Shown in pieces: positions 43,982 through 52,849 of a stretch of 64,000 bases of DNA. Location of the stretch: contig JABXKD010000001.1 of the NCBI GenBank assembly GCA_013375475.1, positions 62,001 to 126,000 of the forward strand, in the 5' to 3' direction. Both the position numbers and the translations under genes were made by a program. Positions within the stretch are counted from its first letter, which is position 1. Every line of letters begins with the position of its first letter. The notes beneath the pieces are model-generated. The model ran no database searches, was not told the DNA's origin, and was given only the letters and a program-made list of their open reading frames with translations. This DNA is from Promethearchaeota archaeon (GTDB lineage Archaea > Asgardarchaeota > Lokiarchaeia > Sigyniarchaeales > SOKP01).

Positions 43982-44407
43982 TTAATATTTCTTCTTAAAT
44001 TCGTCAATAACGTCTTCATAAAACTCTTGAAATAGTCTTACTTGTGTGAAATTTCCACTAATACCAAGCTTTCCAAGAGGAGCTACTATATTAGCGTCAG
44101 TCTCTCCAAAAAACAATCCCAAACCGATATCCTTGGAAGATGTGATTGTAAAGGATGGCGATTCAAGCTTTCCTTTGTCATATTCAACATTTCCTTTACT
44201 CACTTTTATCCAATATTCTTTTTCTAAATCAGAAAAAACTACTTGGCATGTATAATCACTTTCCTCAACGTCGGCTTTTAAATAATCAACTTCTTTGGAC
44301 ATCTGTTTAATTAATTCAAAAGATTTTAATACATCATCAGCCTCCGAAGCAGAAGCACCAGATTTTATCTTATTTTTCATTTCTTCAACTAACGATTTAT
44401 CAACCAT
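43982..44407 (-). CDS. Free-standing SCP2 (sterol-carrier-like) domain protein (141 aa)
   Basis: An SCP2 fold covers residues about 45-135: TCQVVFSDLEKEYWIKVSKG, SPSFTITSSKDIGLGLFFGE, then NIVAPLGKLGISGNF. SCP2 domains have a hydrophobic tunnel for lipids or acyl chains. It is the first gene of the SCP2-ferredoxin-AOR-LarA operon; the gap to the ferredoxin gene is 53 bases. Its presence in an AOR operon beside the SCP2-ferredoxin array suggests that here SCP2 modules deliver hydrophobic substrates (for example fatty aldehydes) to redox enzymes. Function is inferred. Confidence 0.82.
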   Translation of the reverse strand: MVDKSLVEEMKNKIKSGASASEADDVLKSFELIKQMSKEVDYLKADVEESDYTCQVVFSDLEKEYWIKVSKGNVEYDKGKLESPSFTITSSKDIGLGLFFGETDANIVAPLGKLGISGNFTQVRLFQEFYEDVIDEFKKKY

Positions 44408-44512
44408 TTCTTATCAACACCATTTTCCGAATTATTTATTCAATTTTGTGTTTTTTAGTTTGTATTATATTAATAAGCCTATTTTTGATTTTATAATTAT
44501 TATTATAATTTT

Positions 44513-44598
44513 AAATTGTCTATGGAAATTTATTTTCCAGTTCTAATAGAAAATTACGGGTATCGTGAGATTTTGTATTGTTATGTAGTGAAATATTA
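44513..44598 (+). promoter_or_regulatory. Duplicated 86-base upstream element, copy 2
   Basis: Matches copy 1 at 29338-29423 without gaps. The palindrome here is TGGAA-N7-TTCCA: the fourth base has changed G to A on the left and C to T on the right, so pairing is kept. It lies 88 bases upstream of the ferredoxin paralog at 44686 and divergent from the SCP2-AOR operon, which it could also control. Confidence 0.6.
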
Positions 44599-44685
44599 CA
44601 AAATATAAATGGACAGTGGTAACTTTTTTATAATGTGTTAAACAATATTAAGTTAAAAAGCTAATTAAGGGGTATCTATTAGATA

Positions 44686-45852
44686 TTGACTACTCAAAAT
44701 ACCGAGCTTGGAACTTATTTTATAAAGATGTTAGACGACATTGACGATTTACTAAAAGTTGATGAAGTCTTGAAAAAGGACTTGAAAGATCTTAAAATAT
44801 CCATTCAATGGTTTGTCAACGGAATCAAGGGATATCAAATATTTGACAACGGAAAATATACTCATAGGTTTGGAGAAGAAATAGAAAACGCTGATTTAAC
44901 AATTAAATTCGCAGATGAAGAGATAGCCTTGAGGTTTTTGAAAGGAAATTTAGAAAGGCACACGTATGTGTATTATAGGCGCAAATTTAAGTTATACTCA
45001 ATCGAAAAAGAGGAAAAGATCGAAAAAGATTCGAAGTCCGTAACAATACGCCATAGAAGACTTTTTTTAACAGCTTATTTTACCAAGAGTATCTTTTATC
45101 ATCCGTCATTTTTAACCAGATTTCCTCTTTTTAGAGAAATTGCTACAAGGCATTCAGAACCAGAAAATTCGTTCGGTTCTTACATTCCCATAAATGCATC
45201 CTTAGGTAAATTTGAAAATCAATTAATGCCTGAAAAAATGCTTGAACACTTTATTAAAAAAGCCAAACATTTTTACGTCCAAAACGCATGTGGGTGTAGA
45301 GTTTTTCACGATTGCCAAGATCACGATAAAAAATTTGCGTGTATGTACATAGGCGACGATGTCCCTACAATAAAACTACCTCCATCAATGGGGCACTCTA
45401 TTACTCAAGAAGAAGCGTTAACTTACGCAAAAGATGCTATAAAAAACGGATTAGTTCCTACTTTTGGTAGAGCTCCTGGTGAAACAAATGCGATAGGCGC
45501 GGTAGATACGGGACACATTATGTCTATATGTTATTGCTGCCCATGTTGCTGTCTTAACGGAAAGATCGCTAAATATGCTACTCGAGAAATTCAGATGTTC
45601 ACCAGAATGGAGGGTTTGACAGTTGAAGTTGACCCAAGTATATGTAATGGCTGTGGAACTTGCTTAGATGTCTGTGTTTTCGTCGGCAGAGATGTAATCA
45701 ACGGTAAGGCAGTCATTGACCAAGAACGGTGCCTAGGTTGTGGCCGTTGCGAACAAGTATGTCCTAACGACGCAATAACGATTAAGATTGACGATCCAAA
45801 AAGAGTTGTCGAACATATACAGAGACTAGAAGAAAGTGTAGATGTCTCTTAA
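44686..45852 (+). CDS. SCP2-polycysteine ferredoxin (type alpha)
   Basis: 388 residues. SCP2 part: ISIQWFVNGIKGYQIFDNGK and NADLTIKFADEEIALRFLKG. Then an RKFKLYSIEKEEK segment, FYHPSFLTRFPLFRE, PINASLGKFENQLMP, CGCRVFHDCQDH (with FACMYIG, so the usual Gly before Cys is Ala), ICYCCPCCC, and CNGCGTCLDVC / CLGCGRCEQVCP. Tail VDVS. The start is TTG 44686, but ATA at 44683 in frame is a little closer to the AAGGGGT ribosome binding site. It heads a run of four paralogs and carries upstream element copy 2. Closest to the paralog at 51569 by its basic YxRKxKxYxIEK segment. Confidence 0.8.
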   Translation: MTTQNTELGTYFIKMLDDIDDLLKVDEVLKKDLKDLKISIQWFVNGIKGYQIFDNGKYTHRFGEEIENADLTIKFADEEIALRFLKGNLERHTYVYYRRKFKLYSIEKEEKIEKDSKSVTIRHRRLFLTAYFTKSIFYHPSFLTRFPLFREIATRHSEPENSFGSYIPINASLGKFENQLMPEKMLEHFIKKAKHFYVQNACGCRVFHDCQDHDKKFACMYIGDDVPTIKLPPSMGHSITQEEALTYAKDAIKNGLVPTFGRAPGETNAIGAVDTGHIMSICYCCPCCCLNGKIAKYATREIQMFTRMEGLTVEVDPSICNGCGTCLDVCVFVGRDVINGKAVIDQERCLGCGRCEQVCPNDAITIKIDDPKRVVEHIQRLEESVDVS

Positions 45853-45907
45853 AATTAACAATCGAAATTTTTAATTACAGAAATTAAATCATAATAGGAG
45901 AAAAAAA

Positions 45908-47110
45908 ATGAAGAAAAAAAATAGTGAAATTGAGAAATTAATTAAAAAAATATTAGTAGATTTAGAGGATTTTACTAAGACTGATGAGTTTTATAAAGAA
46001 GATATGAAAGATATGTCGTTTCGAATCCAGTGGAAAATCTGTGGATATGATTTCTATCAGATATTCGAGAAGGACCGGTATGAACATAAATTTGGGGGCA
46101 TTCTGCCCGACCCAGATTTTTCACTAACCATCAGAAACGAGGAATCTGCGATTAAATTCTTAAAAGGAGAATTGTTAGGCGGGAGATATGCTTCCCGTAA
46201 AGACTATAATGGCAGGTTTAAATTCGTTGAAAGATTAGGATGGGCCACGATCAAAACAGAGGATGGAGAAAAAAAGAGACCTGTAGAAAAATATTTCATG
46301 ACTGCAAAATTTGATCCAGAAAAAAAATACCATCCGCTTACTCTAACAAAAATACCAACCTTTCGACTCTATAGACAATCGAAAAGTTCTCCTAGGCCTG
46401 AACGCGTAGGTAATGCAGCCTACATCCCTATTAATAAATTTGTGGGTGAGCACGAAAATACAATAATCCCTCTAAAAGTGTTTGAACATTTTTTAAGCAA
46501 AGCTTCTGTCATTGTTATGGAGGATATTTGCGGATGTCGACATTATAGAGAGTGCGAAAATCACGATGTTTCTATTGGATGTATGCATATTGGACAAGAC
46601 ATGCTGAAACGCGATCTTCAAGATTTAGAGCCGGGTATGCCAGAAGACGTACCAGGAAGATTAGCAACAAAAGAGGAAGCTATAGAACGTGTACGACTTG
46701 CCTACGAAAATGGATTAATGCCATTACTAGGGAAGGGTGGAATGGAGGGGCAAGGCGGTCCGAATACAGGCAAACTAATGTCAATGTGTTTTTGCTGTCC
46801 CTGCTGTTGTGTAAATGGTATTGTTACGAGGAATGCAACTTCAGCTCTTAAATTATTTAATCGGATGGAAGGTTTGCATGTTGAAGTCGACAGAGATGTC
46901 TGCGTGGGATGCGGAGAATGCGTGGAAGTCTGTGCGTTTATGGGAATGGATATGATAGATGGAAAAGCAGAAGTTAACCAAAGACGCTGCCTAGGGTGTG
47001 GTAAATGCGAAATTGCATGTCCAAATGACGCCATTTCAATATATTTCGACGATCCAAGTCGCGTTGACGATTTTATCAACACATTAGACTCTGTTGTTGA
47101 TGTTTCGTAA
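45908..47110 (+). CDS. SCP2-polycysteine ferredoxin (type beta)
   Basis: 400 residues; start ATG 45908 after AGGAG. SCP2 part: FRIQWKICGYDFYQIFEKDR, DPDFSLTIRNEESAIKFLKG. Next KYHPLTLTKIPTFR, PINKFVGEHENTIIP (a weak copy of the usual SLGTYEN), CGCRHYRECENH with IGCMHIG, MCFCCPCCC near residue 297, and CVGCGECVEVC / CLGCGKCEIACP. The insert DLEPGMPEDVPGR groups it with 31277. The DTG before the polycysteine is shortened to NTG and the preceding loop is glycine-rich (GGMEGQGGPNTG). 55 bases after the type alpha gene, so probably the same transcript. Confidence 0.82.
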   Translation: MKKKNSEIEKLIKKILVDLEDFTKTDEFYKEDMKDMSFRIQWKICGYDFYQIFEKDRYEHKFGGILPDPDFSLTIRNEESAIKFLKGELLGGRYASRKDYNGRFKFVERLGWATIKTEDGEKKRPVEKYFMTAKFDPEKKYHPLTLTKIPTFRLYRQSKSSPRPERVGNAAYIPINKFVGEHENTIIPLKVFEHFLSKASVIVMEDICGCRHYRECENHDVSIGCMHIGQDMLKRDLQDLEPGMPEDVPGRLATKEEAIERVRLAYENGLMPLLGKGGMEGQGGPNTGKLMSMCFCCPCCCVNGIVTRNATSALKLFNRMEGLHVEVDRDVCVGCGECVEVCAFMGMDMIDGKAEVNQRRCLGCGKCEIACPNDAISIYFDDPSRVDDFINTLDSVVDVS

Positions 47111-47217
47111 GAGGATAAATGTATGTATCAAAAAATTAACAAAAAGATTTTTTTTGTTTAAACTATAAAATTGTGTTAGTAGGAAATAAAAATTAAAAAA
47201 AACATATGGGTTAGTTT

Positions 47218-48402
47218 ATGGAGCTAATAGAATTAGAATTAAAGGCTGCCTTTCAAGAAATGGTAGAAAATGCGGAAAAACTCTTAAGAAATAACGAGAA
47301 TACCCGCCGCGATTTGAAAGATTTCAAACTAAGCGTTCAATGGAATGTAGGCTCATTAAATGGGTATCAAATCTTTAACAAGGGGGAATACCTCTATAAA
47401 ATAGACGAAGAACTGGATAAACCCAATCTCTTAATTACATTTGAATCTACTGAGATTGCAAAAAAACTATTTGAGGGTAAATTACGCGATTTTAGGCAGA
47501 TGAAGGATGGCTTGATCCATCGGTTTCGATTTGTAGAAAACGAAGATAATATGAATATTATAGAGCCTAAAGTCCCATTTGAAGATTTTGAGTATGATAT
47601 GCAACTAAAATTTTCAAAGAAGCGATACGATTTACCTCTTATGTTCTTAGCTAAAATCCCCGTATTCAATACATTATACCTTAATCACTGGGATGCTGAG
47701 CATGTAAGTGGTGGACCGATACCAATAAATCAATCGCTTGGTACTTATGAGAACCAAATAATACCATTAGTGGTTTTAGAACATTTTCTCAAAAAAGCTA
47801 AATTTATATATTTAGTAGATTGTGGTTGTCGTATTGCCCGAAAATGTGAAAACCACGATTATAGGTTAGGTTGTATGTATTTAGGTCAACCCGCTGCTAA
47901 TATTGACCTTACCGCTCCCTGGAGAATAGAGAAGCATGGTCATTACGCTACTTTTGAAGATGCCATGGATCAGGCTCGTAGAGCTATTGAAGATGGATTA
48001 GTTCCCACGTTAGGACGCCTTAGAGGAGATGTTATAGCGTTAGGAATCTTACCGGATGACGGTCATTTGATGAGCATTTGTTTCTGTTGTTCTTGCTGTT
48101 GTGCGTTCAATAGTTTAAAATATGCTACTTCTGATTTAAGGAACCTCTTTACGAGAATGGAAGGTGTGAAGGTTGAAATAGACATAGATATGTGTAGTGG
48201 TTGCGGAACTTGTGTTAATAATTGTATGTATGGGGCGGTAAAAATAATTGATGGAAAAGCACAAATTAATCAAGATTTCTGTTTAGGATGCGGACGGTGC
48301 GAAACGAACTGTCCCGATGGTGCAGTATCGATTTCGATAGAGAATGTTAATAAGGTTGAGGAGTTAATTGCACGCCTTGAGTCTTATATTGATGTAAGTT
48401 AA
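47218..48402 (+). CDS. SCP2-polycysteine ferredoxin (type gamma)
   Basis: 394 residues from an ATG that follows GGGTTAGTTT. SCP2 part: LSVQWNVGSLNGYQIFNKGE and KPNLLITFESTEIAKKLFEG. Distinct from the alpha and beta types by KLRDF, VPFEDFEYD and IPVFNTLYLNH, and by PWRIEKHGHYATFEDA in place of the longer insert before the helical segment. Redox part: CGCRIARKCENH with LGCMYLG, ICFCCSCCC, CSGCGTCVNNC (no Pro) and CLGCGRCETNCP. Tail IDVS. It is followed by its near twin at 48414 after 11 bases. Confidence 0.82.
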   Translation: MELIELELKAAFQEMVENAEKLLRNNENTRRDLKDFKLSVQWNVGSLNGYQIFNKGEYLYKIDEELDKPNLLITFESTEIAKKLFEGKLRDFRQMKDGLIHRFRFVENEDNMNIIEPKVPFEDFEYDMQLKFSKKRYDLPLMFLAKIPVFNTLYLNHWDAEHVSGGPIPINQSLGTYENQIIPLVVLEHFLKKAKFIYLVDCGCRIARKCENHDYRLGCMYLGQPAANIDLTAPWRIEKHGHYATFEDAMDQARRAIEDGLVPTLGRLRGDVIALGILPDDGHLMSICFCCSCCCAFNSLKYATSDLRNLFTRMEGVKVEIDIDMCSGCGTCVNNCMYGAVKIIDGKAQINQDFCLGCGRCETNCPDGAVSISIENVNKVEELIARLESYIDVS

Positions 48403-48406
48403 GGTG
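48401..48406 (+). promoter_or_regulatory. Shine-Dalgarno that points to an ATA start
   Basis: AAGGTG, overlapping the stop codon of the previous paralog, is followed by 7 bases and ATA at 48414. The alternative TTG at 48429 lies 22 bases away, too far. Confidence 0.5.
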
Positions 48407-48413
48407 AATTAGA

Positions 48414-49595
48414 ATAGAAAAACTAGATTTGGATTTAAAGAAGTTATTTTACAAGATGCTTGAAGGAGTGGAGGATCTCGCAAACACTAATACAGAGATT
48501 AAAGAAGATTTGAAATCTTTGAAGTTGATAGTCCAATGGAAGATCGACTCGTTAAATGGGTATCAAATTTTCGATAATGGCAAATATGTATACAAACAAG
48601 GAGGAGTTCATCCTAATCCTGATTTAGTATGCATTTTCATAAATAAAGAGACTGTAAAAAAGCTATTTGAAGGAAAATTACGCGATTTTAGAATGAAGGT
48701 AGAAGGAAAAAAATACCGAATTCGATTCATTGAGAAAGAAGAGGACATGAATAAAGTGATACTAGACGTTCCATTCGAGGATTTTGATTACGATTTAGAA
48801 GTGGAATTTTCTGCTGATAGGGATCAAAGACTTATTTTTTTATCTCGAATCCCAGTCTTTAACACGCTATTTAAAAATCATTACGATCCAGATCACTCTC
48901 GGGGGTCAGCTATACCTATAAATGTAAAGCTGGGAACGTACGAAAACCAGATGGTACCAATGGTAGTTTTGGAGCATTTTCTTAAAAAAGCTAATTTAAG
49001 ATATTTAGTAGATTGTGGATGCCGAATAGGTAAAAACTGTAAAGATTACGATTACAGAACAGGTTGTATGTATTTAGGAAAGGGAGTAGAAAAGCTTGCT
49101 CTTGATCTTCCTTGGAGAATTGAGAAACATGCACATCTCGCTACTTATGAGGAAGCTATAGCACAAGCTCGGAAAGCTGTTGAAAGCGGTCTAGTTCCTG
49201 TAATGGGGAGATACAGAGCTGAAGCAGCAGTAATGTATGCCTTACCTGATGAAGGAAATATGTTAACCATTTGCTATTGTTGTCCTTGTTGTTGTGTACA
49301 AGGAGTTTATAAATATGGTTCTGCTACCGTTAGAAAAATCTTTCAAAGAATGGAAGGTCTGGAAGTAATTTTCGATAAAGAGCTCTGTGTTGGATGTGGG
49401 GAATGCCTTGATGTTTGTATTTATGATGGGATTCAAATGGTTGATAATAAAGCACAAAAAATTAGAGAAAACTGCTTAGGATGTGGAAGATGCGAACGAG
49501 TCTGTCAGAATGGCGCTATAAAGATTACTATTGATGATCCTAAGCGACTTGATGAGTTTATTAAAACTATTGAAGAATATGTTAATGTTCTATAA
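48414..49595 (+). CDS. SCP2-polycysteine ferredoxin (type gamma), probably ATA-initiated
   Basis: From ATA 48414 the product begins M(I)EKLDLDLKKLFYKML, which matches the opening MELIELELKAAFQEMV of its neighbour; starting at TTG 48429 would shorten it. SCP2 part: LIVQWKIDSLNGYQIFDNGK. Shared type gamma features: KLFEGKLRDFRM, VPFEDFDYD, IPVFNTLFKNHYDP, PWRIEKHAHLATYEEA. Redox part: CGCRIGKNCKDY (Tyr where most have His), ICYCCPCCC, CVGCGECLDVC, and CLGCGRCERVCQ with Gln instead of Pro. About 393 residues. The gene pair 47218/48414 looks like a tandem duplication. Confidence 0.8.
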   Translation: MEKLDLDLKKLFYKMLEGVEDLANTNTEIKEDLKSLKLIVQWKIDSLNGYQIFDNGKYVYKQGGVHPNPDLVCIFINKETVKKLFEGKLRDFRMKVEGKKYRIRFIEKEEDMNKVILDVPFEDFDYDLEVEFSADRDQRLIFLSRIPVFNTLFKNHYDPDHSRGSAIPINVKLGTYENQMVPMVVLEHFLKKANLRYLVDCGCRIGKNCKDYDYRTGCMYLGKGVEKLALDLPWRIEKHAHLATYEEAIAQARKAVESGLVPVMGRYRAEAAVMYALPDEGNMLTICYCCPCCCVQGVYKYGSATVRKIFQRMEGLEVIFDKELCVGCGECLDVCIYDGIQMVDNKAQKIRENCLGCGRCERVCQNGAIKITIDDPKRLDEFIKTIEEYVNVL

Positions 49596-49636
49596 TAACA
49601 TAAATAAGTAGCTATGAATATGGGTGGTTGTTGAAA

Positions 49637-50293
49637 GTGTTTGATTTTGAGGAATTTGAAATTATTGATATCTCTCATACTGTGATCCCAGGGGAAAATC
49701 CTGATCGTCCTTTTGCAATTCAAAAGGCGCTGCTGGATGATTTAACTTTTCGTTACGACATTCTCAAAACCCATTCTCACGTAGGAACTCACGTTGAAGT
49801 GGGAGCACATTTCTACGAAGAAGGAAAATCCATAACAGATTATCCTCTGGAACGGTTTCACGGCACTGGAGTGTTACTCTCGGTAAAAGAAATGGTTGTT
49901 ACCGCGGAAGTATGTGAAGAAGCGCTTGGTAGCATCATACAGGAAGGAGACAGTATCGTAATTAGGAACGACACCGGAATTAAGTTAACAAAGCAGCAAT
50001 TATATATGGAAGGAGAAGATAGATTACCTAAATTGACTCCAAGTGCGGCAAAATGGATGGCAAAATACAATCCTAAACTCATCGTGTTAGATTACATTCG
50101 TTTTGGGGAAGATATTGACGAAACTCGAGAGTTTCACGATATCCTTATGAGTAAAGACGCGAATTTTGTAGAATTTGTTGATAATTTAGACAAAATCACT
50201 CAACCACGCTTTTACGTAATGGCATTACCCTACAAAGTACTTGGTCTTGATAGCAGTTTTTGTAGGGCGATCATCATTCAAAATAAAAAATAA
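49637..50293 (+). CDS. Cyclase/kynurenine-formamidase-like metal-dependent hydrolase
   Basis: The family's metal motif HxGTHxDxPxH appears as SHVGTHVEVGAHFYEEG, with Glu replacing Asp and Gly replacing Pro. Other features are DISHTVIPGENPDRPF at the start and LIVLDYIRFG before the C-terminus. Cyclase-family enzymes hydrolyse amides or lactones, such as N-formylkynurenine or isatin. The start is uncertain: GTG 49637 suits the GGTGG ribosome binding site, while TTG codons at 49628 and 49631 are alternatives. It sits between two groups of ferredoxin paralogs, 50 bases before the BNR gene, and could share their transcript. Substrate unknown. Confidence 0.78.
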   Translation: MFDFEEFEIIDISHTVIPGENPDRPFAIQKALLDDLTFRYDILKTHSHVGTHVEVGAHFYEEGKSITDYPLERFHGTGVLLSVKEMVVTAEVCEEALGSIIQEGDSIVIRNDTGIKLTKQQLYMEGEDRLPKLTPSAAKWMAKYNPKLIVLDYIRFGEDIDETREFHDILMSKDANFVEFVDNLDKITQPRFYVMALPYKVLGLDSSFCRAIIIQNKK

Positions 50294-50343
50294 TCATTTA
50301 TTTTTCAATCAAATTATTAATAATTCTAAATAGAGATTATATT

Positions 50344-51540
50344 ATGGTCGAAATAAAAAATATTGAACATGTAATGGTTTACAAGGATCCCGAGCTAGCT
50401 CATGCCTGTAACCAAGTTAGTATTGTCTTGTTACAGAATGGTGAACTCTTTTTAGGATTCAACGAGGAGAGGTATCCCGTTCACGCAGATAGTGGTCAGT
50501 CGTGTTTTATTAAATCGACAGATGGAGGAAAAACCTGGGATTCCTCTACCAAGAGAGTCATATGGCCTTATACTGATAATAAAGGTAATTGGGATTGTGC
50601 GTTTGCTCAGATCTCTGATGGTACCATCTTGATGCACACTCGAGTTTGTAATTTCATCGCTCCAAGAGGTATCCATTCCGAAGGAGATCAAACGCTTGGA
50701 ATGCCTCCACCGGGGATGCCTGAAAGACTCAAAAGGCAAACCGGGTATGCTATACTTAAATCCAAAGATGGTGGTAAAACATGGACCGAACCTCTTGAGG
50801 TTAACACCAGTCCTATAGCGAGTTCTGCTTTAGGACCCTATGCTTGTGGAGGATCGGGAGCAGGACATATTATTGAGCTTCCCGATGGTGGTTTATTAAT
50901 GCCTTTAGACGGTACGATTTCGACGAGAGATGTCACAACTTTGGAAAGCGAGCCATCTCGTTGTTTCACGTTACGATCAGATGATGGTGGTGATAATTGG
51001 GAATACTGGTCAACCGTTGCTTACGATCCCGCTGGAATTATCAACTTCCTGGAACCTGGTATGACAAGGCTCAAGAACGGCAGGCTCGTGTGTCTATTAA
51101 GAACATCCCACAGACCAAATCGACAAGATAATATGTGGTTCACTTGGTCTGATGATGATGGAATCACGTGGAGACCGCCAAAAAGAACCTCTCTCTGGGG
51201 GTACCCCGCTGCCATGAAAGAACTTAGGAACGGTCGAGTTTTAGCTGTTTACGGATATAGAAAAGCACCATGGGGTGTCCGTGGATGTGTATCTTATGAC
51301 GGTGTGACTTGGGATATTGAAAACGAGTTTATTATTAACATAGGAGGTGTCCCAATACCAAAAACAGGTGAAGGCCCCCGAACACTTCAAGATATGTTGA
51401 TCTTTGGCCAATACTGGCACATTGGTTATCCTAGCGTGACCCAACTAGAAGATGGCACCATTATTGCTGCCTACCACGAATATAGCGATGATGATCAGCC
51501 CATCCATTACTTATTGTGCACTCGCTTCAAATTAGAATAA
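50344..51540 (+). CDS. Sialidase-like BNR/Asp-box protein (398 aa)
   Basis: Five Asp boxes (S-x-D-x-G-x-T-W) mark the six-bladed propeller: KSTDGGKTWDSS, KSKDGGKTWTEP, RSDDGGDNWEYW, WSDDDGITWRPP and SYDGVTWDIE. An N-terminal LLQNGELFLGFNEERYP holds an Arg but no clear FRIP motif, so true sialidase activity is doubtful; related proteins act on varied glycans. No signal peptide: cytosolic. Only 28 bases separate it from the ferredoxin paralog at 51569. A second, broken copy of its 3' end is at 57343-57447, showing that this gene was once duplicated. Confidence 0.82.
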   Translation: MVEIKNIEHVMVYKDPELAHACNQVSIVLLQNGELFLGFNEERYPVHADSGQSCFIKSTDGGKTWDSSTKRVIWPYTDNKGNWDCAFAQISDGTILMHTRVCNFIAPRGIHSEGDQTLGMPPPGMPERLKRQTGYAILKSKDGGKTWTEPLEVNTSPIASSALGPYACGGSGAGHIIELPDGGLLMPLDGTISTRDVTTLESEPSRCFTLRSDDGGDNWEYWSTVAYDPAGIINFLEPGMTRLKNGRLVCLLRTSHRPNRQDNMWFTWSDDDGITWRPPKRTSLWGYPAAMKELRNGRVLAVYGYRKAPWGVRGCVSYDGVTWDIENEFIINIGGVPIPKTGEGPRTLQDMLIFGQYWHIGYPSVTQLEDGTIIAAYHEYSDDDQPIHYLLCTRFKLE

Positions 51541-51568
51541 AAAAAAATTCATAAAAAATGGGAAGAAC

Positions 51569-52747
51569 ATGGTTGGAAAAGAAAAACTTGAACCTAAGTT
51601 TAAGAAAATGCTTGAAGATATTGAAAATTCTCTAAGTGAAGATACTGTTCTCCAAGAAGATTTGAAGGATTTATTACTTGATATTCAATGGGATATTTGT
51701 GGTATCAAAGGATATCAGAAATTTAATAACGGAGAGTATTCTTTTAAATTCGGGGGAGAACTTGATAATCCAGACATAACAATGGAAATTGATGATGATG
51801 ACACTGCTTTAAAACTACTTAATGGTGAAATAGATAGTTTCGAATACCGTTTTTATAAGCGGAAAGCTAAAATCTATTATATAGAAAAGTGGGAGAAAGA
51901 AAAGGTGGGAGAAGAGATTCTAAAAAAAAAGTATTTTAAATTGATTTTAACTATGCGATATACCAAAGGTATATTTATCCACCCCTATACTATAACTCGA
52001 CTCCCGATTTTTCGAGACATAATTGATAAATGGTATGATCCTAAGACCGCTGATGCTTCTTATATCCCAATTAACGATTCATTAGGAACATATGAGGATA
52101 AAGTATTACCTTTGAAAGTCCTCGAGCATTTTATTAATAAAGCGGAGCATTTGCTAATAACTCACGGTTGTGGTTGTAGAATTTATAACCAATGCCAAGA
52201 TCATGATCATTCAATTGGTTGCTTGTACATAGGTGCAGATACCGTAGATGTAAAAGAAGTTTTTCCTAAAAAAATCCCGGGGAGTTCTCATTTCGGGACT
52301 AAGGAAGAGGCCTTAGAAAGAGTAAAAGAAGCTTATGACAATGGATTAATTACTGTTATTGGCAGACTAAAATGGGATGCTGAAGCCATGGGAGTTTCAG
52401 ACAGAGGACATTTTATGACCGTATGTTTCTGTTGCCCATGTTGTTGTATAGCTGGTAAAAGGATGTATGGAACGATAGAACTTCAAAACTTGATGCAAAG
52501 AATCGAGGGCGTTAGTGTTTCGGTTGATGAGGACTTATGTATTGGATGCGAGGATTGTATGGAAGTTTGCGTGTTTGAAGGGATGGAAATGATTGATGGT
52601 AAAGCTAAAGTTAATCAAGAAAAATGCCTTGGTTGTGGCCGATGCGAACGAGTATGTCAGAACAAGGCTATATCAATAACAATCGATGATCCTAAGAGAC
52701 TCGACGAGTTTATACGAAGGATAGAAGCTAAAGTTGATGTCTCATAA
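51569..52747 (+). CDS. SCP2-polycysteine ferredoxin (type alpha)
   Basis: 392 residues. SCP2 part: LDIQWDICGIKGYQKFNNGE and NPDITMEIDDDDTALKLLNG. The basic segment FYKRKAKIYYIEKWEKEK and FIHPYTITRLPIFRDI mark the alpha type. Redox part: CGCRIYNQCQDH with IGCLYIG, VCFCCPCCC near residue 287, CIGCEDCMEVC and CLGCGRCERVCQ (Gln instead of Pro). Tail DDPKRLDEFIRRIEAKVDVS. The tail closely resembles the remnant at 58463. It follows the BNR gene with a gap of 28 bases and precedes a beta-type paralog, repeating the alpha-beta order of 44686-45908. Confidence 0.82.
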   Translation: MVGKEKLEPKFKKMLEDIENSLSEDTVLQEDLKDLLLDIQWDICGIKGYQKFNNGEYSFKFGGELDNPDITMEIDDDDTALKLLNGEIDSFEYRFYKRKAKIYYIEKWEKEKVGEEILKKKYFKLILTMRYTKGIFIHPYTITRLPIFRDIIDKWYDPKTADASYIPINDSLGTYEDKVLPLKVLEHFINKAEHLLITHGCGCRIYNQCQDHDHSIGCLYIGADTVDVKEVFPKKIPGSSHFGTKEEALERVKEAYDNGLITVIGRLKWDAEAMGVSDRGHFMTVCFCCPCCCIAGKRMYGTIELQNLMQRIEGVSVSVDEDLCIGCEDCMEVCVFEGMEMIDGKAKVNQEKCLGCGRCERVCQNKAISITIDDPKRLDEFIRRIEAKVDVS

Positions 52748-52849
52748 AACAGTTTACTTAACTTAGTAATCAGAGATATAATTACGAGAACTAAGGATAA
52801 ATAGGTAAGTTCTTTATTGATCTTTAGTTTTTAATTTTAAGGTGATAGT

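Noticed and set aside
50344-51540. True sialidase assignment for the BNR protein
   Set aside because: Asp boxes are clear, but the FRIP motif and the full arginine triad are not evident, so only the fold is claimed.
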